Source: Streptosporangiaceae bacterium
GTDB taxonomy: Bacteria > Actinomycetota > Actinomycetes > Streptosporangiales > Streptosporangiaceae
Direction: 5' to 3'
DNA: 33,766 bases
NCBI GenBank assembly: GCA_030040155.1
Contig: JASHUG010000116.1
Coordinates: 1 to 33,766, forward strand
The translations under genes were made by a program, and so were the position numbers. A model generated the notes under the pieces. The model was given only the letters and a program-made list of their open reading frames with translations, ran no database searches and was not told where the DNA came from. Shown piece by piece: positions 1 to 7,610 of this stretch. Every line of letters starts with the position of its first letter. Positions within the stretch are counted from its first letter, which is position 1.

Positions 1-2406
1 GATTACGCCGAGACCCGCCCACAGACCCGGGACGTTCTTGGGCAGCTCATCGCGTCCAGCGGGGCCGCGAAGATCCGCGTGCTGCTGCTGGCGCGCGCCG
101 CAGGCGAGTGGTGGCAGCAGATGATCACCGGTGCGCCGCTGGTGGTCAGCGAGACGCTGGCGGCGATCCGGCCGCTGACGCTGGGTCCCCTGACCGGCGC
201 GGCTGAACAGGACGATGTCTACCGGCAGGCGCTGCGGGCGTTCGCCGCCCGTCGGGGTGTCGCCTGCCCGGATGCGCCGATGCCGCCGACGGTCGGTCCC
301 AGCGCGCCGGTCCTGGTCGTGCATGCCGCCGCGCTGGTGGCAGTGCTCGATCACGAGCACGGGGTGACCGGCGGCGCGGCAGCAGGCCGGGCCGGGCTGA
401 TCGACGTCCTGCTGCGCCATGAGGAACGGTACTGGCAGCAGACGCAGGCCCAGTACAGTCTGGTGCTTGGACCGGCCCTGGCCCGCCGGGTTATCGCTGC
501 GGGCACGCTTCTGGGCGCCGACGACGAGGCATCGGCCGACCTGCTGCTCAGCAGCATCGGCGAGCTGGCCGAGGCGCAGACCCGCGCGCGGGCAGCGCGG
601 TGGCTGCATGATTTGTACCCGCCGGATCAGGGTACGGCCGGGCAGCGCGAGTGGATCGGCGCACTGCGCCCTGATCTCGTCGCCGAGCATCTTGTGGTCG
701 CGGTGCTGACCGGGCAACCGCGGCTGGCGTCGCGGCTGCTGGACGGGCAGGACACTCGCCGGGTCGGCCGAGCGCTGACCGTCATGGGCCGTGCGGCGCT
801 GACCGACCCGGCCGCCTGGGACCTAATGGGATCGCTTCTGGCCGCCGGCTCCGGCCAGCTGACCATGGCGGCGCTCGCGGTCGCTACGGAAACCAACCCA
901 CATGTGGGAGATCTTCTCGCCGACCTCCTGGAAACTCGTGAGTGGCCGCCGGAAGTCCTGGCTCAAATAGCCGCTGCGCTGCCGGCTACCACCGTGGCAC
1001 TGGCTCAAACGGGAGCAGTCACCTACCAGCGTCTGGCTGACGCGTCCGTCCCTGGCAGCGAAGATCAGGCTCGCAACTTGGTCGAACTGAGCAGCTATGC
1101 GGCGCAGATGGGCCGCCGCGAGGACGCGCTGGCCGCCATCGACGATGCCGTCACCGCCTACCGGCAGCTGGCCGACGGCCGCCCCGACGCGTTCTTGCCC
1201 GACCTGGCCATGGCGCTGAGCAACCAGTCCAACCGCCTATCGGACTTGGGCCGCCGCGAGGACGCCCTGGCCGCCATCAACGAAGCCACCACCGCCTACC
1301 GGCAGCTGGCCGAAGCCCGCCCCGACGTGTTCCTGCCCGACCTCGCCGCAGCGCTGAACAACCAGGCCCGCTGCCTGTCAGGCTTGGGCCGCCGCGAAGA
1401 CGCCCAGGCCATCATCGACGAAGCCGTCGCGATCCGTCGGCAGCTGGCCGCCGCCCGCCCCGACGCGTTCCTGCCCGACCTGGCCATGGCGCTGAACAAC
1501 CAGTCCAACTCCCTGTCGGGCCTGGGCCGCCGCGAGGACGCCCTGGCCGCCATCAACGAAGCCACCACCGCCTACCGGCAGCTGGCCGAAGCCCGCCCCG
1601 ACGCGTTCCTGCCCGACCTCGCCGCAGCGCTCAACAACCAGTCTTTGCGCCTGTCGGACCTGGGCCGGCGCGAGGACGGCCTGGCCGCCATCGACGAAGC
1701 CGTCACTATCCGTCGGCAGCTGGCCGCCGCCCAGCCCGAAGCGTTCTTGCCCGACCTCGCCGCGGCGCTGACCAACCAGACAATGCTCCTGTTCGGCCTG
1801 GGCCACGGTGAAGACGCCCAGGCCGCCATCGACGAAGCCGTCACCATCCACCGCGAGCTCGCCGCCGCCCGCCCCGACGCGTTCCTGCCCAACCTGGCCA
1901 CGGCGCTGAACAACCAGTCCAACTGCCTGTCGGACCTGGGCCGCCGCGAAGATGCCCTGGCCGCCATCGACGAAGCCGTCGCCATCCGTCGGCAGCTGGC
2001 CGCTGCCCGTCCGGACGCGTTCGTGGCCGAGCTGGCCATGGCGCTGACTAACCAGTCGGGCTGCTTGTCGGGCCTGGGCCGCCGCGAGGACGGCCTGGCC
2101 GCCATCGACGAAGCCGTCACCGCCTACCGGCAGCTGGCCGCTGCCCGCCCCGACGCGTTCCTGCCCGCCCTGGCCATGTCGCTCAACAATCAGTCGGTGC
2201 TCCTGTTCGGGCTGGGAAGCAGCGAAGACGCCCTGACCGCCATCGATGAGGCCGTCAAACTCCGTCGGCAGCTAGCCGCCGCGCGACCACAAGTCTTCTC
2301 CGGAGACCTCGAAATATCACTACGTGTGCGCGCGAGCATCCTTGACAGCCTCGACCCCAGTATCGAAGCCGCCCAGCTCAGAGCCGAGGCGGACAGACGC
2401 GAGTGA
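1..2406 (+). CDS. NTPase/TPR repeat protein, 5'-truncated by window edge
   Basis: The reading frame is open from base 1, so the gene begins outside the window; the GTG at 79 is an internal codon. The visible N-terminal residues DYAETR followed by a hydrophobic LLLARAAGEWW stretch look like the Walker B and sensor strands of a STAND-like P-loop NTPase, whose Walker A would lie upstream. A helical linker follows, then nine tandem 46-residue TPR-like repeats (consensus LGRREDALAAIDEA and RRQLAAARPDAFLPD) and a short charged tail. Actinomycetes carry many such NTPase-TPR proteins, often thought to act as sensors or scaffolds, but no partner is visible here. The repeat half is certain; the NTPase half is inferred from the short visible piece. 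No particular function can be assigned. Confidence 0.85.
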   Translation, partial: DYAETRPQTRDVLGQLIASSGAAKIRVLLLARAAGEWWQQMITGAPLVVSETLAAIRPLTLGPLTGAAEQDDVYRQALRAFAARRGVACPDAPMPPTVGPSAPVLVVHAAALVAVLDHEHGVTGGAAAGRAGLIDVLLRHEERYWQQTQAQYSLVLGPALARRVIAAGTLLGADDEASADLLLSSIGELAEAQTRARAARWLHDLYPPDQGTAGQREWIGALRPDLVAEHLVVAVLTGQPRLASRLLDGQDTRRVGRALTVMGRAALTDPAAWDLMGSLLAAGSGQLTMAALAVATETNPHVGDLLADLLETREWPPEVLAQIAAALPATTVALAQTGAVTYQRLADASVPGSEDQARNLVELSSYAAQMGRREDALAAIDDAVTAYRQLADGRPDAFLPDLAMALSNQSNRLSDLGRREDALAAINEATTAYRQLAEARPDVFLPDLAAALNNQARCLSGLGRREDAQAIIDEAVAIRRQLAAARPDAFLPDLAMALNNQSNSLSGLGRREDALAAINEATTAYRQLAEARPDAFLPDLAAALNNQSLRLSDLGRREDGLAAIDEAVTIRRQLAAAQPEAFLPDLAAALTNQTMLLFGLGHGEDAQAAIDEAVTIHRELAAARPDAFLPNLATALNNQSNCLSDLGRREDALAAIDEAVAIRRQLAAARPDAFVAELAMALTNQSGCLSGLGRREDGLAAIDEAVTAYRQLAAARPDAFLPALAMSLNNQSVLLFGLGSSEDALTAIDEAVKLRRQLAAARPQVFSGDLEISLRVRASILDSLDPSIEAAQLRAEADRRE
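1066..2307 (+). repeat. Nine tandem 138-bp coding repeats (46-residue TPR units)
   Basis: The segment encoding GRRED recurs at 1111, 1249, 1387, 1525, 1663, 1801 (degenerate, GHGED), 1939, 2077 and 2215 (degenerate, GSSED), an exact 138-bp period. Internal units are almost identical in DNA, including third codon positions, which points to recent unequal crossover or gene conversion. The first and last units are more diverged, as expected for the edges of an expanding array. Confidence 0.95.
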
Positions 2407-2901
2407 ATCTCACGCCAGCGTCCGGCTCCAGGCACACATGGCCCGACGAGGCTTCGCTTCTCAGGCGACCGGTCTGGTGGTCTCTGATCAGGCGCGAGTC
2501 CGGCGGATGATCGTCGCTTCGGCGCGTATCGGGCGTGCTTGGGCGACCCCCAAAAGGCGGATCAAGCCCTGAATGCCGCAAGACGGCCTCATGATCGCCG
2601 CTGAGAGAGCTTGACCCGCTTACCTCGAAGGCTGGAGCCCTTCCGGCCCCGACTAAAACCAACGGTGGTAACCCGGTCGGGCCCGTGTCCAACGTGCCAC
2701 TCGAGCCCGAAGGCCTTCCCACCGTTCGTGCCGGCCTAACCGATTCACTCATGCCTCTGCCGGTCGGCCAAGCCGACCGGATGCGCGCAGCTTCCGTACA
2801 AAGCGGCACCAGATACGCCTGGAGCGGTCCGACTCCAGTAACTCAGATGCCTCTCAGCAAACAGACATTTACCGACACCTGGAGGGTTTAGCCCGCGGTG
2901 C
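2407..2901. other. Intergenic region, no gene recognised
   Basis: This stretch separates the TPR gene from the convergent PhzF gene. Open frames exist on both strands, but their translations are rich in Pro, Ser and Arg, have no recognisable domain and no convincing ribosome binding site. The only clear structure is a hairpin at 2760-2780. Codon-position bias fades here, so it looks non-coding or like degraded sequence. Confidence 0.6.
2760..2780. terminator. Hairpin between convergent genes, candidate terminator
   Basis: A perfect 9-bp stem (CCGGTCGGC against GCCGACCGG) encloses a 3-nt loop. It lies downstream of both the TPR gene and the minus-strand PhzF gene, so it could stop transcription from either side. 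It lacks a T-run, which is common for actinobacterial hairpins and limits confidence. Confidence 0.4.
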
Positions 2902-3786
2902 TTACCCGGTGGACAGCCTCATGGTGCCGCTGCCGACAATCGCGGCGCTTCCGCTTACTACGACCTCGGTGATCTCGCCGCCCTCCTTGCGGGCAGTCGC
3001 GGCCAGCTGGCTGGGGCGGCCCATCAGCACGCCCTGGTCGATCTGGATCCGGTAGGTACCGTCACGTTCTCCTGACCGGTTGGCCACACTGGCGGCAAGC
3101 GCCGCACTGGCCGAGCCGGTAGCAGGATCCTCGTCGACACCCGCAGCGGGGGCGAAGAACCGGGCATGCAGCCGGGCCCCATCACGCCAGTCACCGGCGA
3201 AGCAATACAGCTGCGACGACCAGCCTCCTGCGATTCCGGCGGCCCAGGCGGCCCTGTCCAGCACAATCCGGTCGACCAACTCCGGGCTGAGCAGGCGGAC
3301 AAAGCAGAATCGCAGTCCGACGCCGGCGTACCAGCTCTCGGCGATCGCGTCGGGCGCGAGCCCCAGGGCTCTGGCGATCGCAGGGGCGGGCGGTAGCTCA
3401 TCGGTGGTTTCGAAGCTGGGCGGCCGCAGGCGGAACTGGATTCCCGCGCCCTGGACCGTGACCGCGACGGGACCGATCCCCTCCTCGAAGACATAGTTGC
3501 GCGGGGTTGGCTCCGCTGTATCCATGCTGGCTAGCACGGCTGCGGTGCCGATGGTCGGGTGACCAGCGAACGGCAGTTCCTCACGCGGGGTGAAGATCCG
3601 GACCCGGTGCGAGCAGGCGGGGTCGTCTGGCGGTAGCACGAATGTGGTCTCGGAGAAGTTGAACTCGCGGGCGAGCCGCTGCATGTCCGCGTCGGTGATC
3701 CCGGCCGCATCGGGGAACACGGCCAGCTGGTTCCCGCCGAAGGGCTCTTCGGTAAACACGTCGGCCAGCGTGAAGTCGAGGCTCAT
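2902..3786 (-). CDS. PhzF family isomerase/epimerase
   Basis: This 294-residue protein has the usual length and marks of the PhzF/YddE fold: an N-terminal GGNQLAVF motif, the NFSETTF motif whose Glu46 matches the catalytic acid of PhzF, a [11 protein letters not shown] loop in the first half, and [13 protein letters not shown] in the second half. PhzF itself isomerises dihydro-hydroxyanthranilate, but most members have unknown small amino-acid-like or enamine substrates. It is the last gene of a tight minus-strand operon, starting 3 bp after the RidA stop, and has no good ribosome binding site of its own, so it is probably translationally coupled. No phenazine genes are nearby, so a phenazine role is unlikely. 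The family is secure and the substrate unknown. Confidence 0.92.
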   Translation of the reverse strand: MSLDFTLADVFTEEPFGGNQLAVFPDAAGITDADMQRLAREFNFSETTFVLPPDDPACSHRVRIFTPREELPFAGHPTIGTAAVLASMDTAEPTPRNYVFEEGIGPVAVTVQGAGIQFRLRPPSFETTDELPPAPAIARALGLAPDAIAESWYAGVGLRFCFVRLLSPELVDRIVLDRAAWAAGIAGGWSSQLYCFAGDWRDGARLHARFFAPAAGVDEDPATGSASAALAASVANRSGERDGTYRIQIDQGVLMGRPSQLAATARKEGGEITEVVVSGSAAIVGSGTMRLSTG

Positions 3787-3789
3787 GGC

Positions 3790-4167
3790 TCAGGCCACCA
3801 CGACGTCCATCTCGACCGAGGCACCCAGCGGCAGGGCGGCGACGCCGATCGCGGTCCTGGCTGGGTACGGGTCACTGAAATGCTCGCGGTACGCCTCATT
3901 CATGGCCGCGAAGTCGGCCATGTCCGTCAGGTAGACGCCCACTCGGATCACGTCGTCCAGGTCCTTGCCTGCGGCCTTAAGTGTCGCGGCAAGGTTGCGC
4001 AGGATCTGATGGGTCTGGCCGGCGATGTCACCGTCGACCAGCTTCCCGGTGGCTGGGTCCTGGGCCACCTGCCCGCTGAGGAAGAGCAAGCCTCCGCCTC
4101 GCACGCCCGGAGAGAACGGCCCCACTGGTGGTGCCAGCGTCTCACCGCTGATGGCGCTTCGCGTCAT
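3790..4167 (-). CDS. RidA family enamine/imine deaminase
   Basis: This 125-residue protein matches the RidA/YjgF/UK114 family. It has the N-terminal [11 protein letters not shown] segment, the [15 protein letters not shown] strand, and the C-terminal [20 protein letters not shown] region containing the family's substrate-binding arginine. RidA proteins hydrolyse reactive 2-aminoacrylate-like enamines and imines released by PLP enzymes. I chose the ATG at 4167 because AAAGGAG lies about 9 nt upstream; a longer start at 4209 would overlap the aminotransferase gene and add residues the family lacks. It sits between the aminotransferase and PhzF genes, which suggests it clears or hydrolyses the aminotransferase's product. 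Confidence 0.92.
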   Translation of the reverse strand: MTRSAISGETLAPPVGPFSPGVRGGGLLFLSGQVAQDPATGKLVDGDIAGQTHQILRNLAATLKAAGKDLDDVIRVGVYLTDMADFAAMNEAYREHFSDPYPARTAIGVAALPLGASVEMDVVVA

Positions 4168-4192
4168 CGTCAATGCTCCTTTCAGTTTCCGG

Positions 4193-5320
4193 TCAGGACT
4201 CGTCGGCACTGTCTTGCAGCGCCGCGCCGATCACCGCCAGCGCTTTCTCCAGCTTGTCTGGCGGTTCGTAAGCGATGCCGAGCCGGACGATGCTCGCCGC
4301 GTCCGCGAACCACGGCCCTCGGGCGACGACGATCCGCTCCTGCGCCAGGCGAGCGTCGAAGCGGTCAAGCTCGGTCGGCCCGAAGATGCCAGGCTCGAGC
4401 TGGACGCTGCAGAACGCACCTGCTTCCGGCCGCAGCCAGCGCAGCAGGCCCTCATGTGCCTGCACCCACTCGCCGGTGATGTCCCTGGCCGTAGCCATGA
4501 TCGCGCCGCGACCCGCGAGCACCTGATCGGCCTGCCCTAGCACCGAAGCGGCCAGGAACTCATCGAGGGAACCGCAGGACACGCAGGAGTTGAACTTCGC
4601 GAGCCGGAGCTGGTCGTAGACCGCGGGATCCGACACGGTCAGCCAGCCGATGCGCAGGCCGGGCACGCCGTAGGCCTTCGACAGCGAGGCGCATGTCAGC
4701 AGCCGCGGGTCGCGGCCCGCGAAACTGGCGGCGGGACGGGCATCCCCGTAGCTGGCTTCCCTGAACGTCTCGTCAATCAGCAGCATTGCCTTGGGGCACC
4801 GGCGCGACATTGCCGCGAGGATCTGCTCGACCTCGCCCTCGGTCAGCGAGACCGCCGAGGGATTCTGGGGGGAGGCGAACATGACCAGCCGCGTCTGGGC
4901 AGTCAGCTTGGCCTCGAACGCCGCCAGGTCGAGGCGGTACCCGTCTTCGAATCTCGAGCGCACAGTTTCGACCCGCGCGCCGATCCCCCGCAGCGTATCG
5001 AGCACGGGCGGGAAGCAGGGCACCCCCACGAGGATCTCGCCGTCGCCGTAGATCAGCCCAAGTACGAACAGCGCGCCGGCGGCGCCGCTGGTGATCAGCA
5101 CCTGACCGGCCGGGATCCCGTGCCGCGCGGCGATCAGCGAGCGCAGCTGCTGCCCCCCGGCGGACGTGCCATATTCCAGGGCCACGCCGCCAAGACCGGC
5201 GAGCGTTTCGGGATCCAGTACGTCGGCCACGGTCAGGTCCGGGCCGACGCTCTCGCCCAGGTTGAACAACGGCTTCTCGTCGATCACGGCCGTGATCGGG
5301 CTGGCCGGGAATTGCCGCAT
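4193..5320 (-). CDS. PLP-dependent aminotransferase, class I/II fold
   Basis: This 375-residue, fold-type I PLP enzyme shows the SLSKAYGVPGLRIGWL segment with the Schiff-base lysine, a SPQNPSA motif in place of the common NPTG loop, and LLIDETF around the conserved Asp. The ATG at 5320 is preceded by AAAGGA about 9 nt upstream. An upstream ATG at 5416 is possible but would run through the divergent control region. The substrate is not evident; the enzyme could be an aminotransferase or a beta/gamma-elimination type relative. The gene heads the RidA-PhzF operon and is transcribed away from the MocR regulator, the usual arrangement for a MocR target. Confidence 0.88.
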   Translation of the reverse strand: MRQFPASPITAVIDEKPLFNLGESVGPDLTVADVLDPETLAGLGGVALEYGTSAGGQQLRSLIAARHGIPAGQVLITSGAAGALFVLGLIYGDGEILVGVPCFPPVLDTLRGIGARVETVRSRFEDGYRLDLAAFEAKLTAQTRLVMFASPQNPSAVSLTEGEVEQILAAMSRRCPKAMLLIDETFREASYGDARPAASFAGRDPRLLTCASLSKAYGVPGLRIGWLTVSDPAVYDQLRLAKFNSCVSCGSLDEFLAASVLGQADQVLAGRGAIMATARDITGEWVQAHEGLLRWLRPEAGAFCSVQLEPGIFGPTELDRFDARLAQERIVVARGPWFADAASIVRLGIAYEPPDKLEKALAVIGAALQDSADES

Positions 5321-5391
5321 CGGCGCCGTCCTTTTCAGCTTACGAAGGGGTACCTCGTCATGCTTGCGGTCCGGGGCTGGCCATCCCAGAG

Positions 5392-5428
5392 CCAATCCGG
5401 CAGAATTGGTTTGCATATGAATCCAATT
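5392..5428. promoter_or_regulatory. CCAAT half-sites in the aminotransferase/MocR divergent region
   Basis: Three copies of one half-site lie around the regulator's start: CCAAT at 5392-5396, its reverse complement AATTGG at 5404-5409, and CCAATT at 5423-5428. The two forward copies are 31 bp apart, about three helical turns. MocR/GabR-type regulators are known to bind pairs of direct repeats. The last copy lies inside the regulator's first codons, which would suit autoregulation. Operator function is inferred. Confidence 0.45.
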
Positions 5429-6841
5429 GAGCTGAGCGATCGCCTGGGTCGCTGGTCGTCGGGCCGTGGTCCACTGCCTGCGCTGCTCGCAGCCCGGCTG
5501 CGGCGGCTCATCGATGAAGGCGAGCTGCCGCCGGGTGAGGTGTTGCCGCCTGACCGCGCGCTCGCCTCAGCCCTGGCAGTCGGGCGGACGACGGTCGTGG
5601 CCGCCTACGACCTGCTGCGACAGGACGGCCGGCTCGTGCGCCGGCAAGGCAGCGGCACGCGGGTAGCCGGCCGAGAGCCGACCGGGCCGCGGCCCACCAC
5701 CAGCGCTCCGATCTTCCTGCACCTGCTCGAGCCGCACGATGGCGTGATCCCGCTCGCCTGCGCCGCCCCCGATACACCGCCGCCGGAGCTGGCCGAGGCA
5801 TTCGCTGGCATCCTCCCGGCGCTCGCCGCGACCACGGGCGATATCGGCTACTACCCGGCGGGCCACCCGGCGCTGCTGCGGGCGATCGCCGACCATTACG
5901 AGCGGCGGGGCGTGCCCACCCGGCCCGGCCAGGTCCTCGTGACCAACGGCGGCCAGCAAGCGCTGTCAGTACTGGCCCGGGCCCTGCTGGCGGCCGGGGA
6001 CCAGGTGGCCGTTGAGGGGCCTACTTACCCGGGCGCGCTGGAGGCATTCAGGGAGCAGGCGGCGAGGCCGCGCTGCCTGCCGGTCGGGCTTGCCGGCCTG
6101 ACTGCCGCCGCGCGCCGGCACCCGATTGCGCTGGCCTACGTGGTCTCAACGTTCCACAATCCGACCGGTGCCGTGCTCCCCGCGCTCGCCCGGCGCGAGC
6201 TGGCGGAGGCCGCGTCGGCCTCCGCCATCCCCCTGATTGACGACGAGGTGATGAGCGACCTGGCGTTCCCCGGTGTGGTCGTGCCGCCGCCGATGGCCGC
6301 TTACGCGGACGACGTTATTTCCATCGGCTCGCTGAGCAAGAGCGTCTGGGGCGGATGGCGGATCGGCTGGGTACGGGGTCCGGCACCGCTGATCGCCCGG
6401 CTCGCCCGGCTGCTCGCCGTGCACGACCTCGGCGGCAATGTCGTGGCCCAGATGGCGGCGGCCGAGCTGCTGCCCCGGCTCGACGCGATCGTCTGCCGTC
6501 AGGCCGCGACCCGGCAAGCGCAACACGACCTTCTGCGACGCAGCCTGGCCCGTCAGCTTCCCGACTGGGAGGTTCCGGCAGTGCCCGGTGGGCAGACCCT
6601 GTGGGTGCGGCTGCCCTACGGGGACGGAACTTCGTTCGCGCAGGCGGCACTGCGCTGCGGCGTTGCCGTGCTGCCGGGGAGCGGGCTTGATGCCTCCGGG
6701 GCCAGCCAGGCCTGCGTGCGGCTGCACTTCCTGGCCCGGCCGGAGGTCCTGACCGAGGCTGTCCGCCGGCTCGCGGATGCCTGGCTCTCCTACCGGCCGC
6801 CGTCGGCTCCGGCGACCGCACCGCCGGCGATGTCGGTATGA
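5417..6841 (+). CDS. MocR-type (GntR/aminotransferase) transcriptional regulator
   Basis: This 474-residue protein has a winged helix (residues about 15-85, with LPPDRALASALAVGRTTV and a GSGTRVAG wing) fused to a fold-type I aminotransferase domain. The aminotransferase part has NGGQQALSVLARALL, HNPTGAVLP, IDDEVMSDL, and SIGSLSKSVWGGWRIGW with the PLP lysine. MocR proteins use PLP as an effector sensor and usually control a divergent gene for PLP, GABA or amino-acid metabolism. The start at 5417 begins the winged-helix domain. No Shine-Dalgarno sequence precedes it, so the mRNA may be leaderless. It lies head to head with the aminotransferase-RidA-PhzF operon, its likely target. Confidence 0.92.
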   Translation: MNPIELSDRLGRWSSGRGPLPALLAARLRRLIDEGELPPGEVLPPDRALASALAVGRTTVVAAYDLLRQDGRLVRRQGSGTRVAGREPTGPRPTTSAPIFLHLLEPHDGVIPLACAAPDTPPPELAEAFAGILPALAATTGDIGYYPAGHPALLRAIADHYERRGVPTRPGQVLVTNGGQQALSVLARALLAAGDQVAVEGPTYPGALEAFREQAARPRCLPVGLAGLTAAARRHPIALAYVVSTFHNPTGAVLPALARRELAEAASASAIPLIDDEVMSDLAFPGVVVPPPMAAYADDVISIGSLSKSVWGGWRIGWVRGPAPLIARLARLLAVHDLGGNVVAQMAAAELLPRLDAIVCRQAATRQAQHDLLRRSLARQLPDWEVPAVPGGQTLWVRLPYGDGTSFAQAALRCGVAVLPGSGLDASGASQACVRLHFLARPEVLTEAVRRLADAWLSYRPPSAPATAPPAMSV

Positions 6842-6856
6842 GTGGAGTACGCCGCC

Positions 6857-7456
6857 TCAGAGCTGGCTGAGGACTCCCTCGAGCGGACGCGGCACCCGGC
6901 TCAGGTCGAGCGCGTTCACGAGTAGCCGGGCGTACTGGCTCTTGCGGCCGGACCGAGTACCCATGAAGCGGCGGAGCTGGCGCTCAGGGTCGCGGCCCTG
7001 CTGCGCCGGCTGCATCTGGAAGGTGCGCAGCGATCCGAGGTCACCCGCGGCCTCGGCAACCTGCTCGACGGAGGCGACGCCGAGCGCGCGGATCAGCTCG
7101 TCCTCAAGATCGACGTTGCAGGCGTAGAAGCCCAGCGCCTCCATCGCCTGCCCGGACGGGCCGGAGCCGAGTCCGCCGCGCTCAAGGGCTCGCCGGAAGT
7201 GCCGCTCCTCGGCCGCGTCATACAAGCCCGCGAGCCGGACTCCCAGACCGTGCGGTCCGAGCCTCTCCACGAACCTGGCCGCGTTCGTCGCGCCGCCCAT
7301 CGCGAGGATCGCAATGCCCTCGTCGCTGAGCGCCCGGCCCAGACGGCCCGCCAGCGTCTCAAGCGCGGTCCGGTCGCTCATCCCCTCCACCAGCACGACC
7401 GTCTGCGCCGTCATGGCGGCGGGCAGGCGCGGGCTCTGCGGCGCGGAGAGCACCAT
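6857..7456 (-). CDS. Solo TOPRIM-domain protein (OLD-type nuclease-like)
   Basis: This 199-residue protein begins with VVLVEGMSDRTALETLA, the Glu-containing first motif of TOPRIM domains. It continues with AILAMGGATNAARF and GLYDAAEE, which stands where the DxD motif is expected, and later VDLEDELIRALG and GRKSQYARLL. These resemble the C-terminal TOPRIM part of OLD-family endonucleases, but the ATPase half is absent and the length rules out a hidden one. The start at 7456 has AAAGG about 12 nt upstream; a later ATG at 7414 lacks any site. A role in DNA repair or defence is possible, but no partner ATPase is adjacent. It converges with the MocR gene with 15 bp between. Confidence 0.75.
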   Translation of the reverse strand: MVLSAPQSPRLPAAMTAQTVVLVEGMSDRTALETLAGRLGRALSDEGIAILAMGGATNAARFVERLGPHGLGVRLAGLYDAAEERHFRRALERGGLGSGPSGQAMEALGFYACNVDLEDELIRALGVASVEQVAEAAGDLGSLRTFQMQPAQQGRDPERQLRRFMGTRSGRKSQYARLLVNALDLSRVPRPLEGVLSQL

Positions 7457-7477
7457 CGACGTGACTACCTTTCCGAG

Positions 7478-7507
7478 GTCCTTCGGATAGCGGCAAGTAT
7501 CCAGGAC
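7478..7507 (-). promoter_or_regulatory. Hairpin in the leader of the TOPRIM gene
   Basis: On the minus strand an outer GTCC/GGAC stem encloses a GGATA/TATCC stem with a loop of about 8 nt. It lies between the riboswitch-like motif and the ribosome binding site of the TOPRIM gene, a natural place for an expression platform. Its function is inferred. Confidence 0.35.
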
Positions 7508-7526
7508 GCGCAGCTCCGGCGCTAAA

Positions 7527-7549
7527 GCCTGAGAGTTTCCTCCTTCGGC
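7527..7549 (-). ncRNA. Glycine-riboswitch-like 3' core motif
   Basis: The minus strand carries GCCGAAGGAG followed by GAAACTCTCAGGC. This matches the most conserved 3' half of the glycine riboswitch aptamer (CCGAAGGAG and CUCUCAGG), folding as a GCC/GGC and GAG/CTC helix with a GAAA loop. The 5' GGAGAG segment and the AAAAGGAC tail are not recognisable, so this may be a degenerate aptamer, a variant class, or chance. An alternative stem CGGCT/AGCCG just upstream could compete with it. It lies about 70 nt before the TOPRIM gene, not before a glycine gene. Confidence 0.35.
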
Positions 7550-7610
7550 TAAGCGACAACGGGTGCCCAGCCGTTACTTGAGGCCCGCCCACGGGTGGCC
7601 TGCCACTCCC

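Noticed and set aside
1066-2307. Tandem repeats considered as a CRISPR or minisatellite
   Set aside because: The 138-bp period is in frame and encodes regular helical TPR-like units, with no spacer-repeat pattern.
2378-2809. A 143-codon minus-strand frame after the TPR gene
   Set aside because: It overlaps the end of the TPR gene, is low-complexity Ser/Arg/Pro, and shows no family match or ribosome site.
2902-3786. Phenazine biosynthesis gene
   Set aside because: Only the PhzF fold is present, with no other phenazine genes nearby; PhzF homologues are widespread with other roles.
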